DNA of 64,000 bases, taken from positions 5,437,404 to 5,501,403 of the forward strand of contig NZ_CP042914.1 of assembly GCF_008065135.1 (NCBI RefSeq), in the 5' to 3' direction. Below the pieces are notes generated by a model. That model was given only the letters and a program-made list of their open reading frames with translations. It had not been told where the DNA came from and did no database searches. The position numbers were made by a program, and so were the translations under genes. The DNA comes from Roseimaritima ulvae. Its GTDB lineage: Bacteria; Planctomycetota; Planctomycetia; Pirellulales; Pirellulaceae. The first letter of the stretch is position 1. Each line of letters opens with the position of its first letter. This document shows, one piece after another, positions 10,803-20,036 of this stretch.

Positions 10803-12762
10803 GACGGCCCTCGCTGCTATTGTCCGCTTCGTGCGGCGAACGATACGGCATCTTAATGGGCTCCGCCGACACGCCATCAAGCGCCTGCCAACCCTGTTCG
10901 GCGATGGTTTGCCCAAGCCGCGTCACGGCCGCGAAGTCACGATCACTGGTCGCCCGGCCGGTGATTCGCTGATGCAATTGACGACACAGACAGTCGGCCG
11001 CCTGACGCGTGATCGGATCCGGATGTTGGGCACCATACAGGGCGGTCACCAGCATCACCGTTGCGTCCTGCACGCGTTGTGAAAGGGCGCTGATGCGACA
11101 CTGCCGCTCGGTCAGTTTTAATTGAAATTTGCGCATCGTCGCGGAGATCCGATCGCCGCTGCCGGAAAGCGTCTTCTGAGCAAATTTCACATGGCGTTCG
11201 AACTCTTGCGACATCTCGTCGGTGGCGGTCCAGCGTGAGGGCCGCAGTGTTCGTCCGGCCATCCAGGTGGCGTATCGCCACAATGATTTCCGCAACATCC
11301 AAGCGTGTCGCGGATTCAGCAGGTTGGGCGATTGAACGTTTCGCTCCGCCAACGTCTGACCGATCGATTCAAAGTATTCACGGCCATGCTGCTTAACCAA
11401 TGATTTAAACAACGCCATGCCCAGCATCTCGCCCTCGCCCTCGTAGATACAGGGTGCCAGAAATTCGTGCACGTTGTCACCAAACAAATGGCCATGCAGG
11501 AAAGAACGGCCGCCATGCGTTTTCATATACAGTTCAATGGCCGCTTCCTTTTGAGCTTCGCTGCCGAAGATTTTGGCAATCACACATTCCATCTCGCCGC
11601 GATAGCCTTCGTCGATCAGATCGCTGCACCACCCGACCAGAGCATCACAGCCGACAATTAAACCGGCCAGCCGCCCCATCCGCCGACGCACCAACTCGCG
11701 TTTCTCGATCGCCTGGCCATAGGTCTGCCGGTAATGAGCCCACGGCAACATGTCGGCCAGCATCATCCGCATCGCGCCGGCCGCATTGGCGCACAACGCA
11801 ATGCGTCCGAGATTCAGCCCATGGTAGGCGATCGTCAGTCCGTCGCCACCGACGGGTTTCAGCCGATTCTTCACGGGCACCCGGAAATCGCGGAATACGA
11901 TCCCGTGGTTATTGGTGTGCTTGAGCGCATAGATGCCGTAGCGGCGCAAGGAAAAATGTTCATTTTCTTTGGCCGGCAGGTCGGTGATCAATACCGCGGG
12001 CCGCTGGTCGATCAAACACACCAGTCCAATCGTTCGTCCCGGCAACACATTGGTGATGAACAGCTTTTCGCCGTTGACCACATAGTCGTCGCCATCGCGG
12101 ACCGCAGTGGTTCGCAGCGCCGTCAAATCGCTGCCGGCGCACGGTTCGGTCAGCGCAAACGCCGACAAGCGCTCGCCGCTGGCCAACCGCGGCAGAAACC
12201 GCTGGCGTTGTTCCGCGGTTCCAAACGTTCGCACCGGATCCACCGCTCCGATGCAGCCATGCACCGACGCCAATCCGGCGACCGTGGGATCCACCGTGGC
12301 CATTTGGGTGATCAGTTGAGCGAAATGTTTGAAGTCAAAGCCACGACCGCCGTATTGGCGGTCGACCAAGAGTCCCCAATAGCCCACCGCCGCCAAATCA
12401 TGGAGCACTTGATCGGCGATCTTGTTGTGCTCGTTCAGCAAGGTGCCGGCTTGTTTGTGTCCACGGACGACGCCGACACACCGGGCGATCGTCTCGGCCA
12501 CATCGTCCGGCATCGCTTGGCGACCTGTCATCGGATGGGCAGCGAACAGTTCGGTGGGCACACGCCGATCCCAGACGGCACGATGAATCGGACTGTTGGC
12601 CGTTTGGTACTGCGGAGCGAACAACATTTCGACTTGGTCGTCGGCCGTATCCAAGGCTCCGGTACGGCGCGATTCATCATCGCTGGCTCCGCCCAGACGC
12701 AGGGCGGTTTCGGCGAACGAAGTGGAATTGGTATCAGGACGTTTGGGAGCGTCGGCACTCAT
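10792..12762 (-). CDS. Acyl-CoA dehydrogenase family protein
   Basis: 656 residues from the ATG at 12762, which overlaps the TGA of the upstream gene by one base (TGATG) and has GGAG 8 bases before it. The FAD/substrate signature FALTEPCAGSDLTALRT and NGEKLFITN identify the family, followed by the C-terminal helical domain (AMRMMLADMLPWAHYRQTYGQ) and an additional C-terminal domain of some 200 residues that makes it longer than classic 380-residue enzymes. It catalyses the first oxidation of acyl-CoA to trans-2-enoyl-CoA, passing electrons to an electron-transfer flavoprotein. The neighbours supply the other beta-oxidation steps. Confidence 0.93.
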   Translation of the reverse strand: MSADAPKRPDTNSTSFAETALRLGGASDDESRRTGALDTADDQVEMLFAPQYQTANSPIHRAVWDRRVPTELFAAHPMTGRQAMPDDVAETIARCVGVVRGHKQAGTLLNEHNKIADQVLHDLAAVGYWGLLVDRQYGGRGFDFKHFAQLITQMATVDPTVAGLASVHGCIGAVDPVRTFGTAEQRQRFLPRLASGERLSAFALTEPCAGSDLTALRTTAVRDGDDYVVNGEKLFITNVLPGRTIGLVCLIDQRPAVLITDLPAKENEHFSLRRYGIYALKHTNNHGIVFRDFRVPVKNRLKPVGGDGLTIAYHGLNLGRIALCANAAGAMRMMLADMLPWAHYRQTYGQAIEKRELVRRRMGRLAGLIVGCDALVGWCSDLIDEGYRGEMECVIAKIFGSEAQKEAAIELYMKTHGGRSFLHGHLFGDNVHEFLAPCIYEGEGEMLGMALFKSLVKQHGREYFESIGQTLAERNVQSPNLLNPRHAWMLRKSLWRYATWMAGRTLRPSRWTATDEMSQEFERHVKFAQKTLSGSGDRISATMRKFQLKLTERQCRISALSQRVQDATVMLVTALYGAQHPDPITRQAADCLCRQLHQRITGRATSDRDFAAVTRLGQTIAEQGWQALDGVSAEPIKMPYRSPHEADNSSEGRHAS

Positions 12763-15023
12763 CACAGGGTCTCCAAGGAGGGATGCATCCGCATCAGTGG
12801 TTCTTTCCACTGCGCGGCGGCTAACAGTCCGGGGACCGGTTCAAAATGGCTGCCGAACTGTTCCGCCAGGATCTCCATGTTCTGGCGAACCACATCGGCT
12901 CCCGCGTCGTCCAGCCACTGCAAGGGTCCCCCACGGAAGGGCGCAAAGCCGGTTCCCAGCACGACGGCCAAATCGACCATCCACGATTCGCGAACAATTT
13001 TTTCGTCCAAACAACGCATCGCTTCGTTGATCATCGGGTACAACACGCGCCGCTGCGTGGGCGTCAAACCGTCGTCGCAAAAGACTTCTTTGTCGGCAAA
13101 GCACTCGGACTGTCCACTGACTACCGGGCGGTCCATTTTGCCGTCTTTGTAGAGGTAGAACCCCTGGCCTGATTTTTTACCCAACTCGCCGGCTTCGCTC
13201 ATTTCCTTCAGGCGTTCAGCGACCGCCTGTGCGTCGGGCAACACACCGCTGAGCGAGTCGGCGACGTGGGCCGCGATATCGATGCCCACATGATCCAACA
13301 ATTCCAGCGGCCCCATCGGCATCCCAAACGATCGCATCGGGCGGTCGATGAATTCCGCGTCATACCCTTCAATCGTCATTTGCACCGCTTCGCCCAAGTA
13401 GGGGAACAGCACTCGGTTGACGATAAACCCGGGCGAATCGGCGGTGACCACCGGGGTCTTGCCCAGCGAGCGAGCGAATTGCAACAGCCGCTGCAGCACC
13501 CGCGGGTCGGTGTCATGGGTGTGGACCACTTCCACCAGTTCCATCCGCGATACGGGATTGAAGAAGTGCAATCCGGCCACGCGATCCGGATGGCTGGTAA
13601 CCTCGGCCATGCGTTGGACGCGCAGCGAGGAGGTGTTGGACACCAACAGCGTATCATCGCCAATCAATCGTTCGACATCGCGGAACACCTGTCGCTTGAC
13701 GGATTCGCGTTCTACCACCGCTTCGATGACCAAGTCCGCTTTGGACAGCGCGGTATCGTCACAGGTGACGTGCAACTGTTGGCGAATTTTCGTCAGCATC
13801 TGCTCATCGGCGTGCTGATACTTGGCCCACTGTTTGACCAAGCCTTCGATGCGTTTGCGAGCCGCGTCGGCCGCCGCGGCATCGATTTCTTGCACCGTCA
13901 CGTGGAAGTCTTTGGCGGCGGCCAGCTGGGCGATTTCGGCACCCATGACCCCGCCGCCAATGACGACCAGATTGCGGATTTCCGGCAGCGGCTCGGCCGT
14001 GTCGGCGGGCTGGTCGGCGGCCTTCGGCGAGCCATCAGAGGAGGGCAGGGGAGCCCACGTTTTCAGGTTCTTGGCGCGTTCTCGTTGGAAAAACAATCCC
14101 ATCAGACGGCGAGACGTGGGCGATTCCAGCAGGGTGGCAAAATGCTGGCGTTCGGCCGCCAAACCGTCCACCCGATCGGTCAGGCCGCGTTCGATCGCGT
14201 CGACCACCAGGAGCGCCGCCGGATAGTGCTGCTCCGGATCCTGTTTATGGATTTCATGACGGGCCTGCTGGAGGATCATCCGCCGGCCGATCGCCAGGCG
14301 TTCGGCGATCCGCGTGGTCCAGGACCGGTTGCGTTGCCGCTGAGGAAATTTGCCGTCCAACACCTCCGCGACAACCTGAGCGACTTTGCTGGAGAAATGG
14401 GCGGCGCTGACCATCCGATCGGCCAAGCCGATTCGAATCGCCCGCGTGGCATCCACCGCCTTGCCCTTGAGGATCAGCGGCAGTGCGGCGGCCAGCCCGA
14501 CCGTCTGCGGCAAGCGTTGCGTGCCGCCCCAAGCCGGCAGCAGGCCCAAGCGGATTTCGGGCAAGCCCAGGCGGGTCGCCGGGGAATCGGAGATCACGCG
14601 ATGATCACAGGCCAGCGCCCATTCCAACCCTCCGCCCATGCAAGGCCCATCGATGGCCGCCACGGTAACCGCCGAAATCTGCTCGATGCGATCGAACAAA
14701 TCCTGTCCGCGTCGCAGCGTCTGGGCCAACAGTTCGTGGTCGTGTAAACCGGCGATTTCATGCACGTCCGCGCCGGCCAGAAAACCGCTGGCTTTGCCGC
14801 TGCGGAACACCACCACCTTGGCCGTGGCGTCGGTCTGCAGACTGTTGACGATCCAGGTCAGCTCGTCCAACACGCGTTCATCGATCACGTTCATCGACCG
14901 ATTGGGCACATCCAACGACACCGAGACCACGCCACGGTCATCGCGAGCGACGGTAAAACAGTGCAACTGACTGTCCAGCCCGGCCAGCGTATCGCTGGCC
15001 GAATTCGATTTGGTCACGTTCAT
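12762..15023 (-). CDS. fadJ: Bifunctional enoyl-CoA hydratase / 3-hydroxyacyl-CoA dehydrogenase
   Basis: 753 residues. The N-terminal crotonase domain has GGGLEWALACD and LGLPEIRLGLLPAWGGTQR, placing the catalytic Glu pair at E134 and E156. The NAD-binding 3-hydroxyacyl-CoA dehydrogenase domain starts at VVIGGGVMGAEIAQ (353-366) and is followed by both helical C-terminal domains. It performs hydration and the second oxidation of fatty-acid breakdown, like FadB/FadJ alpha subunits; FadJ versus FadB cannot be settled by eye. It lies 45 bases after the thiolase gene and overlaps the acyl-CoA dehydrogenase by one base. Confidence 0.93.
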   Translation of the reverse strand: MNVTKSNSASDTLAGLDSQLHCFTVARDDRGVVSVSLDVPNRSMNVIDERVLDELTWIVNSLQTDATAKVVVFRSGKASGFLAGADVHEIAGLHDHELLAQTLRRGQDLFDRIEQISAVTVAAIDGPCMGGGLEWALACDHRVISDSPATRLGLPEIRLGLLPAWGGTQRLPQTVGLAAALPLILKGKAVDATRAIRIGLADRMVSAAHFSSKVAQVVAEVLDGKFPQRQRNRSWTTRIAERLAIGRRMILQQARHEIHKQDPEQHYPAALLVVDAIERGLTDRVDGLAAERQHFATLLESPTSRRLMGLFFQRERAKNLKTWAPLPSSDGSPKAADQPADTAEPLPEIRNLVVIGGGVMGAEIAQLAAAKDFHVTVQEIDAAAADAARKRIEGLVKQWAKYQHADEQMLTKIRQQLHVTCDDTALSKADLVIEAVVERESVKRQVFRDVERLIGDDTLLVSNTSSLRVQRMAEVTSHPDRVAGLHFFNPVSRMELVEVVHTHDTDPRVLQRLLQFARSLGKTPVVTADSPGFIVNRVLFPYLGEAVQMTIEGYDAEFIDRPMRSFGMPMGPLELLDHVGIDIAAHVADSLSGVLPDAQAVAERLKEMSEAGELGKKSGQGFYLYKDGKMDRPVVSGQSECFADKEVFCDDGLTPTQRRVLYPMINEAMRCLDEKIVRESWMVDLAVVLGTGFAPFRGGPLQWLDDAGADVVRQNMEILAEQFGSHFEPVPGLLAAAQWKEPLMRMHPSLETL

Positions 15024-15068
15024 GGATTCGCTCCTAACCAGGGTAGCTTCAATAACAGCTCGATCTGC

Positions 15069-16373
15069 TTACTCCACTTCCAACGCCATCGCCATACCTT
15101 GCCCCCCTCCGATGCAAAGGCTTGCAATCCCGCGTTGAAGTCCACGATCGCGGAGGGCGCGCAGCAGCGTGATCACCAATCGCGTGCCGGTTGTGCCCAC
15201 CGGATGGCCCAGCGCGATGGCGCCTCCATGGACGTTCAAACGTTCGCGTGGCAGGTTGCCCAGAACGCTGGTTTGCTGCAGTTCGTGCTCGGCAAATCGC
15301 TGCGACTGCATGGCTTGCAAGCATGCCAACACCTGCGCGGCGAAGGCTTCGTTGATTTCAAACAAGTCAAAGCGATCCAAGGACCAATCGTGTTGCCGCA
15401 GCAATTTGGCGATGGCGAACACCGGCCCCAGCCCCATCCTTTCCGGTTGGCATCCCGCCACGGCGTATCCGCTGACGAACCCCAGTGGCGTGAAACCTTG
15501 ACGCTTAGCTTCGCTTTCGGTCATCAGCAACACGGCCGCGGCGCCATCGGTCAGCGGACAGCTGTTGCCAGCGGTGACCGTGCCATCCTGCTGGAAAATC
15601 GGACGCAGACGAGCGAGTTGTTCGAGCGATTGGCCACAGCGGGGGCCGTTGTCCTGATCGAGGCTGTGCGAGCCTTCGGTGTAGGGTTTGATTTCCCCGG
15701 ACAGGAAACATCGCTGCCTCGCCGCACAGGCCAGCTGATGGCTTTCCAGCGCGTATTGATCTTGGTCTTGGCGACTGATCGCAAATTCGCGGGCCAGCCG
15801 TTCCGCCGTTTGCCCCATGCTGAGGCCACACACCGGGTCCGTTAGGCCCAGTTCCAGACCGGCGACGGGTTTCATCATCCGGGGACGCCACTGCGCGAGC
15901 GTCCGCATCTTGGTCAGCATTTTTTTCGAGCGGGCCAACTGGGTGAACCAGTTCTTTCCGGAATGGCGAAACAGCAGCGGCACGCCGGACATGGATTCCG
16001 TGCCGCCGGCCACCACGACCCGCGCACGCTGCATGTGCAGGATGTGCCAGGCCTGTACGATCGACTCCATCCCGGAACCGCAATTGCGGTTGACCGTATG
16101 GGCAATCCGATCGTTGGGCAGGCCGCTACGCAACGCGATGACGCGAGCGATATTGGCCGCGTCGGCCGGTCCGGAGACGTTACCAAAAATCAGTTCGTCG
16201 ACCAGTTCCGCGGGCGGACCCTGCAGACGGCCGGCCTGCGAAAATTGTGACAACACGGCCTTCACGGCATGGACACCTAGGTCCACCGCCGAAACGTCAG
16301 CCAACTCGCCAAACGCTTTGGCCAAGGGGGTGCGAATTCCGGCGACGACCGCCAGGCGAGGCAGGTCCATCAT
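15069..16373 (-). CDS. fadI: 3-ketoacyl-CoA thiolase (acetyl-CoA C-acyltransferase)
   Basis: 434 residues. The acylated Cys is C98 in NRNCGSGMESI; NEAFAAQVL and GHPVGTTGTR carry the catalytic His residues, and the second Cys lies in SLCIGGGQGMAM. It cleaves 3-ketoacyl-CoA with CoA to give acetyl-CoA and a shortened acyl-CoA, and would form the beta subunit with the adjacent hydratase/dehydrogenase. Its ATG overlaps the ligase stop by 4 bases. The length is nearer FadI than short biosynthetic acetyl-CoA acetyltransferases (about 390), so degradation is preferred. Confidence 0.93.
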   Translation of the reverse strand: MMDLPRLAVVAGIRTPLAKAFGELADVSAVDLGVHAVKAVLSQFSQAGRLQGPPAELVDELIFGNVSGPADAANIARVIALRSGLPNDRIAHTVNRNCGSGMESIVQAWHILHMQRARVVVAGGTESMSGVPLLFRHSGKNWFTQLARSKKMLTKMRTLAQWRPRMMKPVAGLELGLTDPVCGLSMGQTAERLAREFAISRQDQDQYALESHQLACAARQRCFLSGEIKPYTEGSHSLDQDNGPRCGQSLEQLARLRPIFQQDGTVTAGNSCPLTDGAAAVLLMTESEAKRQGFTPLGFVSGYAVAGCQPERMGLGPVFAIAKLLRQHDWSLDRFDLFEINEAFAAQVLACLQAMQSQRFAEHELQQTSVLGNLPRERLNVHGGAIALGHPVGTTGTRLVITLLRALRDRGLQRGIASLCIGGGQGMAMALEVE

Positions 16374-18151
16374 GAGGTGGGCTCCTGTTCAAGCGACGGA
16401 GAATCAGCGGCCGGCGGGTCGGGTTCGACGGGCGTCGCCGGCGGCTGCTGCGATGGCTGCGATGGGCCGTTGGAATCGGGAGCGGCACGAAGGTGACGGC
16501 GTAGAACTTTCCCCAGGAAATTTTTGGGGAAGTCACCGATCACCTGTTCAAAGGCGCGCGGACGTTTATGAGCCGAAAGGTGCGTGTGGCAGAACGCATC
16601 GAGGGCGTCCTGATCCCATCGCCGGCCGGTCCGCAGCCGCACGAAGGCTTTGACGATTTCGCCGCGTTCGGCATCGGGCTGGCCCACGATCGCTACGTCG
16701 TCGATCAAGGGGCAGGAACGCATCACCGCCTCCACCTCGCGCGGATAGACGTTGTACCCCGAGGTGATCACCAGGTCCTTTTTGCGATCCACGATTTGGT
16801 AGAAGCCGGCGGAATCCTGTCGAGCCAAGTCGCCGGTGTACAACCAACCATCGCGAATCACCGCCGCGGTGGCCTGCGGATCGTTCCAGTAGCCCAACAT
16901 CACCTGCGGTCCGCGGACGATTAATTCGCCCACGTCGCCGGGCAACACGTCGGTATCGCCAGCTTTCGGATCGACGATCCGGCAGTCGGTATCGGGCAGC
17001 GGCAAACCGATCGTGCCGTAGCGTGCGGTGCCATCCAGGGGGCCGCTGTGCGTGACCGGTGAGGCTTCGGACAAACCGTAGCCTTCAACGACCAGACACC
17101 CACAATGATCCGCGAACTCCGCCGCCGTGTCGGCTGGCAAGGGAGCGCCGCCGGAGATCACCCATTTGAGTGAATCCAGGCGGTTGGACCGTCCTCGCAG
17201 TTGCGTATTCATGGCCGCCAGCATCGCCGGCACGGCATGCATCACTGTGGGCCGGTGCTGTTCGATCAATTGCAGCACATGACCGGTGCTGAAGCGATGA
17301 TGCAGAACCAATTCGGCTCCCAAGGCCGCGCCGCCCAGAATCACAGCCGACAAACCGTAACTGTGGAAGAAGGGCAGTACGGCCATCAATTTTTCTTCGC
17401 CCATTGACGCTCCGGCGACGCGAGCCTGTTGCAGCGCGTTGGCTACCAGATTGCGGTGGCTGAGCGTCACCGACTTGGGTTCTCCCGTGGTCCCGCCGGT
17501 CGGCAGGATGTAGGCGGGCGTCGTTTCTGGATCGATGTCCGGCGTCCCCCGCAGCGGTTTGCAGGCGTCGAGCGCTTCCCAAAACCACTCAGCCTGATCT
17601 CCGGTGGGCAGATACCACAATCCCGTGCGTTTTAATCGCGACAGGAAGTAGCCTAGCTGTTGATACCCGGGCAGCCGTTCACGCAGCGAAACCAGCAACG
17701 CTTTCTCTAAGCCTTCTTCCTTGCCGGGCAATAGATGGGCGAGCAGGTCTAACGTGACCACATGGTGGCAATCCACGGCGCGCAGCAGCGCGTGGACTTC
17801 GCTGGGAACCATCAGCGGACTGATAGCCACAGCGATCGCGCCGCGCCGCCAGATAGCATGCAAGGCAATGATGTACTCGGGCACGTTGGGCAGCAACAAG
17901 GCCACGCGGTCGCCGCGGCCGATACCGAGCGCCGCGAACATCCGCGCCGTGCGGTAGACGTCATGCTGCAAACCTTCGTACGTCCAGCTCTGGTCGTAGT
18001 AGCGACAAGCAACCTGAGTGGGCACGCGCTGCGCGGCTCGATCCAACAACGCGTAACCGGGCATGGCATAGCGATGGAACGCGTCAAGCGAATCGGGGAT
18101 CCGCTGGGGCTGCGAGACAGCCGCCGCATTGGAGGCAAACCACTGCGACAT
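16370..18151 (-). CDS. fadD: Long-chain fatty-acid-CoA ligase (AMP-forming)
   Basis: 593 residues with the AMP-binding P-loop YILPTGGTTGEPKSVTLSHR (about 214-233), the motif VVEGYGLSEASPV, the hinge and lid region DRKKDLVITSGYNVYPREVE, and the catalytic lysine in FPKNFLGKVLRR. A Pro-rich tail of some 35 residues follows the lid domain and is unusual. It activates fatty acids as acyl-CoA and is the first gene of the beta-oxidation operon. GGGAGG precedes the ATG by 6 bases, a strong ribosome-binding site. Confidence 0.93.
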   Translation of the reverse strand: MSQWFASNAAAVSQPQRIPDSLDAFHRYAMPGYALLDRAAQRVPTQVACRYYDQSWTYEGLQHDVYRTARMFAALGIGRGDRVALLLPNVPEYIIALHAIWRRGAIAVAISPLMVPSEVHALLRAVDCHHVVTLDLLAHLLPGKEEGLEKALLVSLRERLPGYQQLGYFLSRLKRTGLWYLPTGDQAEWFWEALDACKPLRGTPDIDPETTPAYILPTGGTTGEPKSVTLSHRNLVANALQQARVAGASMGEEKLMAVLPFFHSYGLSAVILGGAALGAELVLHHRFSTGHVLQLIEQHRPTVMHAVPAMLAAMNTQLRGRSNRLDSLKWVISGGAPLPADTAAEFADHCGCLVVEGYGLSEASPVTHSGPLDGTARYGTIGLPLPDTDCRIVDPKAGDTDVLPGDVGELIVRGPQVMLGYWNDPQATAAVIRDGWLYTGDLARQDSAGFYQIVDRKKDLVITSGYNVYPREVEAVMRSCPLIDDVAIVGQPDAERGEIVKAFVRLRTGRRWDQDALDAFCHTHLSAHKRPRAFEQVIGDFPKNFLGKVLRRHLRAAPDSNGPSQPSQQPPATPVEPDPPAADSPSLEQEPTS

Positions 18152-18584
18152 TACACACCTCCCAAACCAGAGGGGGCTGCATCCCTGCGACTCGTACGGT
18201 CGAACCTATCGCCGTACGACTCCGTCCGCGGAGGGATCGGCGCTTTGCCGACCACTCCCCACGTGTTTTGTAATCGTCGTGTCGTTTGCGGTGTGCCGCG
18301 TCCAGGGAACCCTGGGACGTGCGATGAAAAGTTGTGAAAGTTCGTAGCATGGGCACCTAGCCCGTGTGGCTCGATCTCCCAGCATCTCCATAACACACGG
18401 GCCGGGGCCCCATGCTACGAATTCACACGGGCCGGGGACCCATGCTACAAATACACACGGGCCGGGGGCCCATGCTACGAAGCGGCCTATCTGTCTTGCC
18501 AATTGTGCGGTTGAGGGGCCTGGGGCGTCTCGTGCCCGAAGCCCAGTAAAGGAATAGTAGACATCACTAACCGCGGGTCAAGGG
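18152..18584. other. Repeat-bearing intergenic region
   Basis: This holds the presumed promoter of the beta-oxidation operon (not identifiable by eye) and the 30-base repeats described separately. No gene is supported; open frames here on both strands are products of the repeat period being a multiple of three. Confidence 0.6.
18343..18480. repeat. Three tandem 30-base repeats plus one inverted copy
   Basis: Units at 18391-18420, 18421-18450 and 18451-18480 share CACACGGGCCGGGG-N-CCCATGCTAC with a period of exactly 30. An inverted, slightly diverged copy lies at 18343-18367 (GTAGCATGGGCACCTAGCCC). The inner bases GGGNCCC are self-complementary. There are no unique spacers, so this is not a CRISPR array. 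Confidence 0.9.
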
Positions 18585-20021
18585 TCAGGCGAGCACCCCT
18601 CGGACAACTTTCGCCGGTTCCACACCGGTCAGTTTCATGTCCAAACCCTGGAAGGGGAAGCTGAATCGGCGATGGTCGATGCCCAGCAGATGCAGCATCG
18701 TGGCGTGCAGGTCGCGAACGTGCACGACGTCTTCGACGGCGGAATACCCCAATTCGTCGGTCGCCCCGTGACTGTGGCCCGGTTTGATCCCGCCGCCGGC
18801 CAGCCACATCGAAAAACCTTTGATGTGGTGATCGCGGCCCGCGCCGCCTTTGCCCTGGAACATCGGCGTGCGCCCGAATTCGCCGCCCCAGACGATCAGG
18901 GTGTCGTCCAGCATGCCGCGTTGTTTTAAATCCGTCAGCAGAGCCCAGGTGGGTTTGTCGGTCAGGCCGCAGCAGATGTCCATATATTTTTGCAGCCCAC
19001 CGTGATGGTCCCAGCCGCGATGGTACAGCTGGATAAAGCGGACGCCGCGTTGGGCCAGTCGGCGAGCCAACAAACAATTCGACGCGTAGGAACCATCGCC
19101 GGGCGTGGCACCGTACATATCGAGCACGTGCTGCGGTTCATCGGAAAAGTCGGCCAGTTCGGGTACCGACGACTGCATTCGGAACGCCATCTCATAGGTC
19201 GCCAAGCGAGTGGCAATTTCCGGATCGCCGGTGGCCGCTTGCCGGTGCTGATTCAGTTGGGCGACGGTTTCGATCAGCCGCCGCTGTTGGCCGCTGGAAA
19301 TTCCCGCGGGTGGCTGGACGTAGTTGACCGGTTGTCCGCTACCGCTGAATTCCACGCCCTGATAACGGCTGGGCAAAAAACCGGACGCCCACTGACGCGA
19401 AGCGATCGGCTGAGGGTTGCGTCCGCCCACGCTGGTCAACACCACAAACCCCGGCAGGTTGTCGCTTTCGGCGCCCAGGCCATAGGTCACCCAAGACCCC
19501 ATCGAGGGCCGACCGCTGATCGCCGTGCCGGTGTTCATAAAAGTATGAGCCGGATCGTGATTGATCTGCTCGGTAACCATCGAGCGGACGACGCAGATGT
19601 CATCGGCCAGTTTCTGATGCCAGGGCAAGTAGTCACTGATCGTTTGGCCGCTGTCGCCGTACTGGGCGAACTTGGTTAACGGGCCCTGGACCTTCAGCTT
19701 GGCGCCCTGCAATTGCGCGATTGGCTGGCCCTCGGTATACGACGTCGGCATCGGTTGCCCGTCGAGCCGTTCCAGTTCGGGTTTGTAGTCGAAGGTTTCC
19801 AGATGCGAAGGACCGCCCGCCATACACAAGAAGATCACGCGTTTGATCCGTGGCGGATGATGCGGCAAGCCCTCACGACCGGGCGGGTTGGCCGACGAGG
19901 CCCCCGCCGCCACATTACGGGCCGACGCATCACGGGCCAGCAGCGATGCGAAGGCCGCGCCGCCGATGCCCAGCCCACAGCGAGACAGAAACGTCCGTCG
20001 GTTGTTCAGAAGGTCAGTCAT
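18585..20021 (-). CDS. DUF1501 Tat-exported protein (partner of PSCyt1 protein)
   Basis: 478 residues with a twin-arginine signal (NRRTFLSRCGLGIGGAAFAS). The DUF1501 body includes KRVIFLCMAGGPSHLETFDY near residue 60, [32 protein letters not shown] and GRDHHIKGFSMWLAGGGIK. DUF1501 belongs to the alkaline-phosphatase/sulfatase-like superfamily, but its substrate is unknown. It starts 15 bases after the PSCyt1-DUF1549-DUF1553 gene, the standard planctomycete pairing, and probably acts with it outside the cytoplasmic membrane. A second such pair occurs at 25773-30481. Confidence 0.93.
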   Translation of the reverse strand: MTDLLNNRRTFLSRCGLGIGGAAFASLLARDASARNVAAGASSANPPGREGLPHHPPRIKRVIFLCMAGGPSHLETFDYKPELERLDGQPMPTSYTEGQPIAQLQGAKLKVQGPLTKFAQYGDSGQTISDYLPWHQKLADDICVVRSMVTEQINHDPAHTFMNTGTAISGRPSMGSWVTYGLGAESDNLPGFVVLTSVGGRNPQPIASRQWASGFLPSRYQGVEFSGSGQPVNYVQPPAGISSGQQRRLIETVAQLNQHRQAATGDPEIATRLATYEMAFRMQSSVPELADFSDEPQHVLDMYGATPGDGSYASNCLLARRLAQRGVRFIQLYHRGWDHHGGLQKYMDICCGLTDKPTWALLTDLKQRGMLDDTLIVWGGEFGRTPMFQGKGGAGRDHHIKGFSMWLAGGGIKPGHSHGATDELGYSAVEDVVHVRDLHATMLHLLGIDHRRFSFPFQGLDMKLTGVEPAKVVRGVLA

Positions 20022-20036
20022 GTTTTGGTGGCCGGT

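Noticed and set aside
11734-14747. Plus-strand frames of more than 450 codons opposite the beta-oxidation genes
   Set aside because: Opposite-strand shadows of GC-biased codons; amino-acid content is His/Gln/Arg-rich and without motifs.
18391-18480. CRISPR array in the 30-base repeats
   Set aside because: The repeats are directly adjacent with no spacers and only three units; an inverted copy lies nearby.
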